This document shows, in pieces, positions 36,586 through 45,127 of a stretch of 64,000 nt of DNA (position 1 is its first letter; the number at the start of each line of letters is the position of its first letter). The position numbers were made by a program, and so were the translations under genes. This stretch comes from a virus, in the IMG/VR virus record IMGVR_UViG_3300008259_000003, positions 1 to 64,000 of that record; one strand, written 5' to 3'. The notes under the pieces were generated by a model that saw nothing but the letters and a program-made list of their open reading frames with translations, ran no database searches and had not been told where the DNA came from.

Positions 36586-36789
36586 TTATTCCCCTAACTC
36601 AAGATTATTTTTGCGTTTAGTCATTTCGTTAAAAACCTCAATTGACAAATTCGCCCTAAAATCATCTCTAGCACACTCATGGGGACTTAATTTTAAAAGT
36701 CTGTTCGCAACCTCATCTCTCCACTCGTGAAAGAATCCTTCATTAAAAGCCATCCATCCATAAAATTCGTGAGTTTCTGCGTTGTTCAT
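36586..36789 (-). CDS. Conserved small phage protein (67 aa)
   Basis: The string AETHEFYGWMAFNEGFFHEWRDEVANRLL is a small family I recall from large phages, with clustered His, Trp and Glu residues; function unknown. It abuts the ParB-like gene. Confidence 0.65.
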   Translation of the reverse strand: MNNAETHEFYGWMAFNEGFFHEWRDEVANRLLKLSPHECARDDFRANLSIEVFNEMTKRKNNLELGE

Positions 36790-36800
36790 TTATTGTCGAT

Positions 36801-36980
36801 TTAAAATTTTGAGGCAATCATATACCCCAAACAAAATGATGAGGTCACAGCAACCCAATAAAATAATGATTTAATTTTAAATGCTGTTCGATTGTGCTCT
36901 CCGTTTATGGTTGTTGCAGTTGCAAACAACCAGGTTACAATTAGAAACAATATACCAAATGTTAATAAAACTATTTTCAT
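36801..36980 (-). CDS. Small two-helix membrane protein (59 aa)
   Basis: Two hydrophobic segments (about residues 2-21 and 37-54) joined by a polar loop (TTINGEHNRTAFKIK). Its start codon faces the start of the + strand Nudix gene, so a divergent promoter region of 38 bases separates them. No family recognised. Confidence 0.65.
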   Translation of the reverse strand: MKIVLLTFGILFLIVTWLFATATTINGEHNRTAFKIKSLFYWVAVTSSFCLGYMIASKF

Positions 36981-37018
36981 ACGTAAAGTATAAATATTTA
37001 TCTTTATAAATCAAAATT

Positions 37019-37435
37019 ATGATACAAATATCTCAAATCATTCTTCAAAACCCTGAAGGTAAATACTTGGTGTATTTAAGAGACAACAACCCAGATATCC
37101 CCTTTCCAAATCATTGGGACCTTATAGGTGGTCACGTTGAAAAAAGAGAAACACCATTAGAAGCGTTGAAAAGAGAAATGATAGAAGAAATTGAAACTGA
37201 CTCGAGCAGTTTAGTTAGATTTTCTTTTTGGAAGAAGTATGTCTGTATTGAGGGTGATGTGTCCCCAAATATTAAATATATATTTCACGGTGTGATTGAC
37301 AAACCTATTGAAGAAATTCCACTAAATGAGGGTCAGTATCTTAGATTTGTAACTCAAAGTGAGTTATCTGAATTAAATTTTGCAAACATTATGGGTAAGA
37401 TAATGCAAGATTTCGTGAGAGAAAGATTTGGTTAG
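37019..37435 (+). CDS. Nudix hydrolase (138 aa)
   Basis: GGHVEKRETPLEALKREMIEEIE-type Nudix box at residues 37-59 (read in parts: GGHVEKRETP and REMIEEIE). The enzyme should hydrolyse a nucleoside diphosphate linked to another moiety; the substrate is unclear. It is on the opposite strand to its neighbours, as a lone + gene. A TATCTTTA word lies upstream, but no full promoter is seen. Its end overlaps the next convergent gene by four bases. Confidence 0.85.
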   Translation: MIQISQIILQNPEGKYLVYLRDNNPDIPFPNHWDLIGGHVEKRETPLEALKREMIEEIETDSSSLVRFSFWKKYVCIEGDVSPNIKYIFHGVIDKPIEEIPLNEGQYLRFVTQSELSELNFANIMGKIMQDFVRERFG

Positions 37436-37971
37436 TATTTTAAAACTGTAAAATGAGACTCAAAGTTTTTTCTTGGAATCAAATACATATGTGACCTTTT
37501 CTCTTCAGGAATCAATACGTTAGTTCCAGCATAAACCTCGTCACCACCTATCTTTACTTTGAAATTATTTTCTGAAATTAATTTTCTTAATTTATTAGTT
37601 TTAATCACCCAAATCTCTTTGATGTTCATAAAAACTATTACCCACAAATCTGATTTGGTTACCATTATTCCACTGTCCTTACCGTGCATCCTAAATTCAA
37701 TACATAGGTTACCAGTATCTATACCGGGAAAATAGGCACCGTTTGGTAATGTTCTACCGGGTTGTACCCATTTGTCTTCTGTCTTGACTTCTGCAACCAC
37801 ATGGGTTTTAGTTGGGAAATTGAATATTAAATCGAACTCTTTTAAATTACCATTTTCTTTTTCACTCTTCCCAACACAAATAGCATTGTATTCTCTTTCA
37901 AATACATCAATGACTACTTGTTCATTAGTTTGACCGATTTTTATATCTTCATGAAAATTCAGATTCCCCAT
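37432..37971 (-). CDS. PD-(D/E)XK-type nuclease-like protein (179 aa)
   Basis: KEFDLIFNFPT followed by VVAEVKTED (Asp47, then Glu61-x-Lys63) has the spacing of the PD-(D/E)XK core; a helix with Glu near residue 17 precedes it. Phage versions usually act as recombination or restriction-like nucleases. The last helix-strand part is not recognised. An alternative is a DNA-binding domain without cleavage. Confidence 0.65.
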   Translation of the reverse strand: MGNLNFHEDIKIGQTNEQVVIDVFEREYNAICVGKSEKENGNLKEFDLIFNFPTKTHVVAEVKTEDKWVQPGRTLPNGAYFPGIDTGNLCIEFRMHGKDSGIMVTKSDLWVIVFMNIKEIWVIKTNKLRKLISENNFKVKIGGDEVYAGTNVLIPEEKRSHMYLIPRKNFESHFTVLKY

Positions 37972-38050
37972 CTTCGCTGGTTAAATACATTTTCTCATAG
38001 TGTTCCCACCATAAAATCTCTTCTTGTTCAGAAGTAAGTTTATTTTCCAC
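37949..38050 (-). CDS. Possible small acidic protein, GTG start (33 aa)
   Basis: A GTG-started frame reads MENKLTSEQEEILWWEHYEK and continues acidic to a TGA inside the start of the nuclease gene. It overlaps the stop of the lipoprotein gene upstream. Composition is protein-like and resembles helical phage orphans with a WWEHYE segment, but there is no other support. Confidence 0.4.
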   Translation of the reverse strand: MENKLTSEQEEILWWEHYEKMYLTSEDGESEFS

Positions 38051-38267
38051 AGGGACAATGTCCTGCGTGTGTGATTCCTGAACCATGACTTCTATCGATT
38101 ATGAGATAAGTATGTCCCTTATGTTCCCATTCAAAAACTCTGTATTCGGATTGATTACTAAGTTTAATAGTTTGGGGGTTATTCCTATCGTTTACAACTT
38201 GTTTTGTGTTTGGTTCAGAACATGATGTGACGAGTAAAACAAATAAAATAATACTACTTAATCTCAT
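38040..38267 (-). CDS. Small lipoprotein (75 aa)
   Basis: MRLSSIILFVLLVTSC is a signal peptide with lipobox (LVTSC, Cys16). The mature part ends in a His/Cys-rich segment (SGITHAGHCPCGK). Probably an envelope-attached protein made during infection. It overlaps the upstream oxygenase-like gene by 14 bases. Confidence 0.75.
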   Translation of the reverse strand: MRLSSIILFVLLVTSCSEPNTKQVVNDRNNPQTIKLSNQSEYRVFEWEHKGHTYLIIDRSHGSGITHAGHCPCGK

Positions 38268-39126
38268 CTAATTGAATTTCAATTTCTTGTTGTCCTTCTT
38301 TTACAACTTGACTACCGTCAGCCATTCTATAATACTTAAACAAAACGTATTTATCGCCTTCGGTTGTTTTAAAATGTGTATGTTTGGTGTAAGGGTTTAG
38401 TTGAAAATCATGGTATAAATTTTTCCAAATTACTCCATCTCCTTTTACAGGTTTTACACTTCTTTCAATTGAATTAAAAGTTAGATGTCCACCCTCAGTA
38501 ATGTTATTCAATGATATTTGGACACTCCACAATCTATTACCCATGTTTGTAAACAATTTGTCCTCCGATATTTGATTAGGTAGTAGAAAATCGTATTTTT
38601 CCTCATAATTGAATTCGGGTGTTATTTTTTGAATAAAAACATCTTCACCAAATGAATCTCGAATACCAATAACAGAATTGATTCTCTCATTTACTGTTTT
38701 ATAAATCTCAGACTTTTTATCTAACTTATGAATCATGGGTGATTGCAAGTCCTTAGATTTTTTCTGTGAGTTTAATTTTTTGTCTGTAATCGATATCAAA
38801 TCATCACATTCAATTAATGTTAATAATTCAGGGTAATGATAAATTTCAACTAAATTATTTTCAACTCTATAAGCTCTTGGGTTATCACATAGAGATTTAT
38901 TGAACGGATAAAGTTCAACTTCGTAAGGTTGATTAAGGTTTTCCTGTGAATATTGTCTTTGCCAAATTAACGCGTTAGTTGGTTCAATTTCAAGTTCTCT
39001 TTTAATTAAATTGTAATCAAATCCATTATTAAGTAAAACATTAAAAATGGACTCTCTATCATATCCATTCACAATATTAGACCAAATCCATAGTTTCCAT
39101 TCAGGAGTAAAAATTCTATTAATCAT
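38254..39126 (-). CDS. 2OG-Fe(II) oxygenase-like protein (P4H type) with altered iron site (290 aa)
   Basis: The C-terminal half reads like prolyl-4-hydroxylase-type dioxygenases in phages: SVQISLNNITEGGHLTF, then VKPVKGDGVIW, then HTHF and GDKYVLFKYYR. In the family an HxD pair precedes the GG strand; here the position reads KYD (EKYDF), so the first His appears replaced by Lys. The distal His and the Lys/Arg that bind the iron and 2-oxoglutarate are present. It may be inactive or use a different site. N-terminal 150 residues not recognised. Confidence 0.65.
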   Translation of the reverse strand: MINRIFTPEWKLWIWSNIVNGYDRESIFNVLLNNGFDYNLIKRELEIEPTNALIWQRQYSQENLNQPYEVELYPFNKSLCDNPRAYRVENNLVEIYHYPELLTLIECDDLISITDKKLNSQKKSKDLQSPMIHKLDKKSEIYKTVNERINSVIGIRDSFGEDVFIQKITPEFNYEEKYDFLLPNQISEDKLFTNMGNRLWSVQISLNNITEGGHLTFNSIERSVKPVKGDGVIWKNLYHDFQLNPYTKHTHFKTTEGDKYVLFKYYRMADGSQVVKEGQQEIEIQLDEIK

Positions 39127-39129
39127 ATT

Positions 39130-39384
39130 TTATTTTTTTATTTTTCTTTCGATTACATACACAGTATCACCTTTTTCATATGACCTGTACGATGTTATTT
39201 TCATTTCGGGGTTTTTTAGATACAATTTCCAATATGGAGTTGTTTGTAAAGTATTGTCACAACCAATTCCATGATATTCAACAGAATCAACAATACATGG
39301 GATTTTAGTGTCAGTATATTGTGTCTTGTACTTGCAAGACATTAATATTAGACCCAAAAAAATTACAAATGTTAGATTTTTCAT
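39130..39384 (-). CDS. Small lipoprotein (84 aa)
   Basis: MKNLTFVIFLGLILMSC is a signal peptide with lipobox (Cys17). The mature protein is short with two further Cys (CIVDSVEYHGIGC). A weak promoter variant (TATATTTA) lies upstream. Not recognised. Confidence 0.7.
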   Translation of the reverse strand: MKNLTFVIFLGLILMSCKYKTQYTDTKIPCIVDSVEYHGIGCDNTLQTTPYWKLYLKNPEMKITSYRSYEKGDTVYVIERKIKK

Positions 39385-39420
39385 ATTCTAAATATAAATG
39401 ATTTTTTTGATAAAACAAAA

Positions 39421-39675
39421 TTAATCTTCACAGAAACAATTGTTTCTTGAAAGAGCGATTAACTTGATGTGTTTTAAACATTCATTGTCGGCCCTAACTA
39501 CCGCACCACACAAATCGTTATTCACAACAGATTGAACGAAACTACCCCCAATGGGTCCAACCCCATCTCTTGTTCTCATTACCGATACAATGATGTTGAT
39601 GATGTGTTCACTAACATCATCTTGTCCATACCTCTTTACGAAGTCTTTTGCTGCACTATATAATTTTTCTTCCAT
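39421..39675 (-). CDS. Hypothetical phage protein (84 aa)
   Basis: Helical; SAAKDFVKRYGQDDVSEHIINIIVSVMRTRDGVGPIGGSF is a recurrent pattern in large phages. Several Cys and His residues occur at the end (CLKHIKL, NNCFC). Function unknown. Confidence 0.7.
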   Translation of the reverse strand: MEEKLYSAAKDFVKRYGQDDVSEHIINIIVSVMRTRDGVGPIGGSFVQSVVNNDLCGAVVRADNECLKHIKLIALSRNNCFCED

Positions 39676-39678
39676 ATT

Positions 39679-39903
39679 TTAAACATTCCATGATGCCAAC
39701 ATTTGTCCTATATCATCATTCCTGTCCCTACCGTCGGCTTTAAAATTATCATCATCCAGTGTAATATTTTTTGTGATTGTAATAATTCCTTTTTTTATCG
39801 CATCACATGGTTTTCTGTTACATGGACAAATTCTATATTCGAATGAGGTGTTAATACCACATCTCACACATTCATAATAATCTTTTGTGGTTGTTGTTAT
39901 CAT
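39679..39903 (-). CDS. Putative zinc-ribbon protein (74 aa)
   Basis: YECVRCGINTSFEYRICPCNRKPC holds two CxxC-like pairs (CVRC and CPC-x3-PC), fitting a small zinc ribbon; the rest is acidic. No family named. Packed between neighbours. Confidence 0.7.
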   Translation of the reverse strand: MITTTTKDYYECVRCGINTSFEYRICPCNRKPCDAIKKGIITITKNITLDDDNFKADGRDRNDDIGQMLASWNV

Positions 39904-39911
39904 TATTAGAA

Positions 39912-40397
39912 TTAGTTGTCAAACCAAAAGACAACTCTAAAACCATTCTCTTTAATCGTATACCTCTTTTGGTCATCATTTGTTATCCAAAATTCTTCTT
40001 TAAACCTATTGTCCATAGAGTCAACAAAATATTTTAAGTTCTCAACGATTTCTTCATTATCTGAATTATTGTACAGATAATCTTTGAGTTCTTTTAAGGT
40101 GTAGTAAGAAGCTGTATGGACCATATCACCTCTTTCATATTCCTTTCTTGTTGTCTCAGTCACATCCTCAGGTAAACCCCTTGGGTCCGCAATCGGGTCC
40201 ATTGAACCTCTGACCTCCGCAAGAATTGAGAATAAATCATAATTTCTTCCCCAATAAAAAGCAACGTGGTCGTACTCCCTTTCGGAATCGTTCATTCCAA
40301 AATGTGGATTTATTTGCCAATGGTCAACATTGACCCATTTATTTTCACCATTTACTGAAGTGTATTTTTCCAAATACACATGAATATCACATCCCAT
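39912..40397 (-). CDS. Conserved phage protein of unknown function (161 aa)
   Basis: MGCDIHVYLEKYTSVNGE, followed by WGRNYDLFSILAEVRG and PRGLPEDV, is a family common in phages and some bacteria; no activity known. Conserved His and Asp residues suggest metal binding. The gene probably has a leaderless mRNA: the -7 box (TATATTTG) ends four bases before the ATG. Confidence 0.8.
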   Translation of the reverse strand: MGCDIHVYLEKYTSVNGENKWVNVDHWQINPHFGMNDSEREYDHVAFYWGRNYDLFSILAEVRGSMDPIADPRGLPEDVTETTRKEYERGDMVHTASYYTLKELKDYLYNNSDNEEIVENLKYFVDSMDNRFKEEFWITNDDQKRYTIKENGFRVVFWFDN

Positions 40398-40401
40398 GAT
40401 T

Positions 40402-40432
40402 CAAATATAATTAATAATTTTTAAAATGTCAA
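40402..40432 (-). promoter_or_regulatory. Promoter of a leaderless gene
   Basis: Minus strand TTG and TATATTTG, 20-bp spacer; ATG begins five bases after the -7 box. It overlaps the end of the helicase gene. Confidence 0.8.
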
Positions 40433-40433
40433 T

Positions 40434-42347
40434 TTAGTACTGAGATATCTTACCCAATTTAGTAACCTTGTTTCCCCTAAATTCTGAGTGTTCCTTTATT
40501 ATGCCGTAAAAAGACACCTTTGAATTAATTGAAACGCTCTTATGTAAATTAGTTGTTAGGTATTCAGTATTAATTTCACCAAATTTAGAAAATATGTTAC
40601 CATTTTTGTCAACCAAATCATAGACAGTTGTTGGCCCATAAAGACCATTCACGGTTCTAATATCGGTAACAGTTAGTTCAAAATAAATTTTCATACCAGG
40701 ACTACCGACAAATTTACTCACCTTTAATTTGGATTCGTCAATGTCCCTTGATTTGTGGTTAACAAATGCATCAAAGTCGGTTACAAATCCTAAAGTGGTT
40801 TTGGCTCTTGTGTAAGCAACGTATTCTAAATTTTTTTCTTGTTCAATTTGCCATGGTAAGGTTGCAAATTTCGATGGAAATAATTCTGGGTGGATAATAA
40901 AAACCCTTTCTGATTCAAGACCTTTAGATTTATGTACGTTACTCAAGCATATTCCACTTTTTTTATCATCTGAAAAGATATCATCGATTTTCTTTACAAC
41001 AATTGCGGGGTCATCTATCCCGTGGGATAACGCTTCTATTACTTGTATCTTTTCACCAAATAGAATTACTTGGTTATCCTCTAACGCTTCACTTCTTTTC
41101 ATTGTGTGATTTGTCATTGTTTTTTCAATCAACTTTTCTTTGTCCTTAAGAAGACAACATATTACGTTTGTCATGTTATATTCTTCATTCTTCTTGTTGC
41201 AAGAAAGTATCATGGTTTTCAAAGACTTACCAATATCAGAACCAATTATATAAGATTTTTTACCTTCACTTAATAATTTGATACACAATGAGACAACCGG
41301 AAATGTATTTCTACACAAAACCATGTCCCCATCCATAATATCTTTATAGGAGAAGTTTTCAATTACTCTACCTGACCTATTTTTAGAATGAGCAATGATT
41401 GCTGGATTTATGTGTCGAACCAAATTTAAAATCTCAGGCGAGACTCTATATGTAAAAGACAATGGTAATTCAACCGTGTTTGGTAGTTCTTTCAATTTTT
41501 GATATGACTCATGGTCAGCACCTGCAAAACCATATATCGCTTGTTTAGGGTCACCTACAGCAATGAATCTACCACCATCAGGTTTCATTGCTTTTTGCAT
41601 CAATAAACGGTGACAAGAATTCAAATCTTGACATTCGTCTATAAAAACAAAATCGTAATTATCTCCCGAATGGTTCAAAATGATTGGTAAAGAAATCATG
41701 TCGGTATAATCGAGAACCTTTAGATAAGACATACCCAATTTAGACAGATACCATGCGGCAGTGGATTCACCATCTTGATTGTTCACAGAATGAAACTCTG
41801 CAATTTTATTTATCTCACCAACACCAATTGGTTTGATATCAAAATTTACTAAATGTTGTCTCGATAAATTACACAGAGTTACAACATCGGTAACAAATTT
41901 ATACCTGTCAATATTCTCACCTTGAACAGAATCATGGATGCCTTGAATGTACTTGTTTTGTTCTTCGTTGAATCCGTATTTGTCTAAACTATCGGGTTTT
42001 TCACCACTGTAAAAATTAATGATGTCCCAAAAAAGATTTCGATACTTTAAACTTTTTTCGTCAACACCACAATCATAGTTATTCCTCATGATTGTGTAAC
42101 CGAAACCATGGACCGTTTTGACATCAATGTTCTTATTTTCGGGAATCCTTCTTTTTAATTCATCTCGTATACTAACATTGAATGCCAAAAACAATACTGA
42201 TTTATCATCAGGTATTAAGTCCAAAGCTTTTAATAGTGTCGTCGTTTTACCACTACCAGCAACAGCAGAAACTACTGCGTTTCGAGTATCTTTTAAAATA
42301 AAATTGAAAATATCTTTTTGATATTTGCTGGGTGTAAATTTAGACAT
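40434..42347 (-). CDS. UvrD/Rep-family helicase with C-terminal OB-like domain (637 aa)
   Basis: Motif I AVAGSGKTT (residues 28-36), motif II FIDECQD (235-241), motif III GDPKQAIYGFAGA (265-277) and a motif VI-like EYVAYTRAK near residue 520 define a superfamily 1 DNA helicase of the UvrD type. The last ~90 residues (ELTVTDIRTVNGLYG... and FYGIIKEHSEF) look like an extra OB- or zinc-free beta domain found on other phage replication proteins. Likely role: replication or recombination-repair of the phage genome. Confidence 0.9.
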   Translation of the reverse strand: MSKFTPSKYQKDIFNFILKDTRNAVVSAVAGSGKTTTLLKALDLIPDDKSVLFLAFNVSIRDELKRRIPENKNIDVKTVHGFGYTIMRNNYDCGVDEKSLKYRNLFWDIINFYSGEKPDSLDKYGFNEEQNKYIQGIHDSVQGENIDRYKFVTDVVTLCNLSRQHLVNFDIKPIGVGEINKIAEFHSVNNQDGESTAAWYLSKLGMSYLKVLDYTDMISLPIILNHSGDNYDFVFIDECQDLNSCHRLLMQKAMKPDGGRFIAVGDPKQAIYGFAGADHESYQKLKELPNTVELPLSFTYRVSPEILNLVRHINPAIIAHSKNRSGRVIENFSYKDIMDGDMVLCRNTFPVVSLCIKLLSEGKKSYIIGSDIGKSLKTMILSCNKKNEEYNMTNVICCLLKDKEKLIEKTMTNHTMKRSEALEDNQVILFGEKIQVIEALSHGIDDPAIVVKKIDDIFSDDKKSGICLSNVHKSKGLESERVFIIHPELFPSKFATLPWQIEQEKNLEYVAYTRAKTTLGFVTDFDAFVNHKSRDIDESKLKVSKFVGSPGMKIYFELTVTDIRTVNGLYGPTTVYDLVDKNGNIFSKFGEINTEYLTTNLHKSVSINSKVSFYGIIKEHSEFRGNKVTKLGKISQY

Positions 42348-42348
42348 A

Positions 42349-42567
42349 TTACTTTTCGATAAACATGTTTGTATTTGAAATTGGTACTCTTAAAACAGGA
42401 ATATTTTTTTCATCTCCATCCAATTTCTTCATGACTTCATAGTAACCACTGTCACTTATTCTAACAGTTGGTGCATCTGTAATCATTTCTAATAATTTTG
42501 AAGATTCTTTTGGACCTTCGTAAAGCTTAACTTCTTTTGTTGTTGTGTTAAAAATTAATGTTTGCAT
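42349..42567 (-). CDS. Hypothetical protein (72 aa)
   Basis: Not recognised. Small, beta-rich (MQTLIFNTTTKEVKLYEG, VRISDSGYYEVM). One base separates it from the helicase gene, so it may be functionally linked to it. Confidence 0.65.
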   Translation of the reverse strand: MQTLIFNTTTKEVKLYEGPKESSKLLEMITDAPTVRISDSGYYEVMKKLDGDEKNIPVLRVPISNTNMFIEK

Positions 42568-42573
42568 TTTTAT

Positions 42574-43683
42574 TTATTTTATGTTTAGTAAATATTTTTT
42601 AAATAATTCGTGCTCAACTGACACGCAGATTCTAGAATATGATGACCATAAGTCCTTATCGTGATAAACAAACTTATCAAGACCAACAGCACCGATTCTA
42701 TGTTGAAATAAGTAATCTTCCGATTTATTTATAACCGCGAAGATACCTAATGGTTGACCACCTTGGTAAATTTCTTCAACCAGTAGGTTTTTCTCTTTTA
42801 GGTAATTTACATTCTTAAAGATATTATTAGTTGTTATATTTTTAAATTGTTCTAATGAACTTCTTCCTTCGGGTGTGGTTAAAACTTTCTCAATAATCAT
42901 TTGAGATGGGGAACATACGGCATTGAATTCATAAAGTAAACGAATGTTTAATTCTGAATTAAAATCCTTGTCCTTACAAAAAATGAAACCCATTCTTAAA
43001 CCCGATAAACCTACCCATTTTGAAAAAGATTCGGTGATAATAACATTATCAAGATGGGCAACTTTATCAAAGAAATCATCTTCATAAAATAACTTACGGT
43101 ATGGTGAATCAAATATTATAATCGCACCTGTCATCGATATCTCATAAATCTTTCTGAAAAGAATGTTGTCATCTATTTTTACACCTGTAGGATTATTTGG
43201 GTCACAAATAAAAATACAAGATGATTCACTAAAATTGGATGCTTCTAAAGATTCTAATGATTCATAAAATGAAAAAGACTTTTGTCTAATTGTTGCCATT
43301 TTAGAATAAGAACCCCAATAAAATTTTGGGAAATAAATATTTTCTACATTTAATAATTGGATAACCAAATCTAACGCAGGCATACCACCTGGTGTGATTG
43401 CAATATTATTGATGAAATTAGGTGAATTTGCAAATGAAGGAAAATATTCTGAAACGATAGAATGTCTAAATGTTTCAATACCCAAGTTAGGTGCATATAC
43501 TTGAAACTCTTTTGAGTTAAAATCAATTTGTTTCATAACTCCCGTCAAATCGATTTCCGTAACAGCGTTTACACCTCTATTTAATTCGAGATATGAATTA
43601 CCTGATTCTTTTGCCGCCCTTTTAACTTTCTGACCAATCCCTACTATCGAAGAGAAGGTTGCATTCGATATATTTACTTTCAT
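42574..43683 (-). CDS. PLP-dependent aminotransferase, class I/II fold (369 aa)
   Basis: DPNNPTG (161-167), AIIIFDSPYRKLF (the Asp-x-x-Tyr pocket) and SFSKWVGLSGLR (Lys222, Schiff base) are the fold-type I aminotransferase motifs, with an N-terminal VITPGGMPALDL segment before them. Substrate unknown; relatives act on aromatic amino acids or nucleotide-sugars. It is near full family length. A host-metabolism gene in a phage. Confidence 0.85.
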   Translation of the reverse strand: MKVNISNATFSSIVGIGQKVKRAAKESGNSYLELNRGVNAVTEIDLTGVMKQIDFNSKEFQVYAPNLGIETFRHSIVSEYFPSFANSPNFINNIAITPGGMPALDLVIQLLNVENIYFPKFYWGSYSKMATIRQKSFSFYESLESLEASNFSESSCIFICDPNNPTGVKIDDNILFRKIYEISMTGAIIIFDSPYRKLFYEDDFFDKVAHLDNVIITESFSKWVGLSGLRMGFIFCKDKDFNSELNIRLLYEFNAVCSPSQMIIEKVLTTPEGRSSLEQFKNITTNNIFKNVNYLKEKNLLVEEIYQGGQPLGIFAVINKSEDYLFQHRIGAVGLDKFVYHDKDLWSSYSRICVSVEHELFKKYLLNIK

Positions 43684-43754
43684 TATATTCTAAGTTAGTC
43701 TGTACTTACCACTAACAAAATATAATAAAAAGAAATCGTATTTCCAAAAATTAA

Positions 43755-43780
43755 TAAAAAAAAATCCCCTTTCGGGGATT
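43755..43780 (-). terminator. Intrinsic terminator
   Basis: Minus strand AATCCCC-GAAA-GGGGATT followed by T-run. Confidence 0.85.
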
Positions 43781-43783
43781 AAA

Positions 43784-44140
43784 TTAATATGGATTTTCAA
43801 ATGTCAACGAGTCTAAGGACTCATCTATTTTGGAATTATACCACCCATTTATCCAACATTTTGTGGTATCACCAATTTTGGCGGGTTTATTGGTTAGTAT
43901 TGTGACACCATTTTCAAATGTTATATGATATTGATTTTGGAATATTTCTTCACAGGATACTACCGGTACAGGATACCACTCTTTTTCGCTCCTTGGTATA
44001 ACTTCCTCACTTATTTCTTCCTCAACTATATTTTCATCTGTAATATAGTTATGTATCTTTTCTTTATTAAAATGAAGAATACCAGTGAAAATTATGACCG
44101 TTATAAACGCCAAAAGAATCCTGACTTGTTTTATATCCAT
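43784..44140 (-). CDS. Membrane-anchored protein (118 aa)
   Basis: One N-terminal hydrophobic helix (VRILLAFITVIIFTGIL, residues 6-22), a charged linker (ENIVEEEISEEV), then a small soluble domain with two Cys residues (VSCEEIF, KCWING). Followed by a terminator. Two bases separate it from the glucosaminidase gene. Confidence 0.75.
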   Translation of the reverse strand: MDIKQVRILLAFITVIIFTGILHFNKEKIHNYITDENIVEEEISEEVIPRSEKEWYPVPVVSCEEIFQNQYHITFENGVTILTNKPAKIGDTTKCWINGWYNSKIDESLDSLTFENPY

Positions 44141-44142
44141 GA

Positions 44143-44709
44143 TTAAAATTTTTCTTTTAATTTTTCAGTTTGAATTATGTCTTTCAATAATTTAACATAC
44201 CCTTCACCCGCTTCGGCGTAGGTATTTGATAAATACAAATAGTATTCATTTTCAGTATTAATCTGACCAAGGTATCGGCATTGGTAAAACGCATAATCAT
44301 AAACAGATTGGTACCAGTTATCATAAAACGCGTGACCGTTTTGAGTTCCTTTGGCGGTGTTGATTCTAACTGTCGCCTGTTTCATACCAAACAGATTATT
44401 ATTTTCCTTGAAAACTTGACTTTTGTAATGTCCCGTCTCAGCAATGGCTTGAGCCATAACAATATGTGGAAATTTAACGTTTAATCTTTTTAGTTCTGAT
44501 ACAAACTTATCCTCTGAAAATTTATTTTTTTCTTTTTCTAATGAAATTACGATTAATTCTTTTTCGTAACTGTCCAAACTTTTAAACCGTATAAAACGAC
44601 CTAAAATAAATGAAGAGATTACCAAAACAATTACAACCGACAACGCGATTTTTACTTTTTTCCAATCCTTTTTCCAAAGGAGTAGAGAGTTATCATATTT
44701 GTAAAACAT
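44143..44709 (-). CDS. Membrane-anchored glucosaminidase-like hydrolase (188 aa)
   Basis: A transmembrane segment (residues 21-38) precedes a domain reading MAQAIAETGHYKS (catalytic Glu about 91), NNLFGMKQ, YDNWYQSVYDYAFY and LSNTYAEAGEGYVKLL: the GH73/FlgJ-type N-acetylglucosaminidase layout. It should cut peptidoglycan from a membrane position and may assist lysis or entry. Confidence 0.85.
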   Translation of the reverse strand: MFYKYDNSLLLWKKDWKKVKIALSVVIVLVISSFILGRFIRFKSLDSYEKELIVISLEKEKNKFSEDKFVSELKRLNVKFPHIVMAQAIAETGHYKSQVFKENNNLFGMKQATVRINTAKGTQNGHAFYDNWYQSVYDYAFYQCRYLGQINTENEYYLYLSNTYAEAGEGYVKLLKDIIQTEKLKEKF

Positions 44710-44750
44710 AATTTTAGTGTTTGAGTGTTAGACAATTATTGTTCCAAAAT

Positions 44751-45125
44751 TTAACTTTTCGTAAAATGGTCCACGACCATTCTTGCACTTGAGTAGTTTG
44801 TAGCTAATGCCACTTCGTGCACATCACAAACCCTCATTAACATTTGTACATCAGGTTCGTGCGGGTGTTTATCCAATGGGTCCCTAAAAAATATAACCGC
44901 ATCGATTTCTTTTCTCGAGACCATTGCAGCAATTTCCGCGTCTCCACCCATTGGTCCTGAATTGACTTGTTCAACCTTTGTAACACCAGCAAACATTATT
45001 CTTTTACCTGTCGTACCCGTTGCAACAATATCAACATCGGTTCGATTAAAAAAATCTAATCGTTTCATTACAAAGGCAACCATGTCCGCCTTCTTACCGT
45101 CGTGTGCTATGAGTGCTATTTTCAT
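44751..45125 (-). CDS. mgsA: Methylglyoxal synthase (124 aa)
   Basis: IALIAHDGKKADM, then ATGTTGK, then SGPMGGDAE (Asp62 at the position of the catalytic Asp), then FRDPLDKHPHEPDVQ and ALATN follow the methylglyoxal synthase family from end to end. The enzyme turns dihydroxyacetone phosphate into methylglyoxal and phosphate. Length is at the short end of the family. The start is the ATG at 45,125; the frame has a TTG two codons upstream. A host-metabolism gene carried by a phage. Confidence 0.9.
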   Translation of the reverse strand: MKIALIAHDGKKADMVAFVMKRLDFFNRTDVDIVATGTTGKRIMFAGVTKVEQVNSGPMGGDAEIAAMVSRKEIDAVIFFRDPLDKHPHEPDVQMLMRVCDVHEVALATNYSSARMVVDHFTKS

Positions 45126-45127
45126 AA

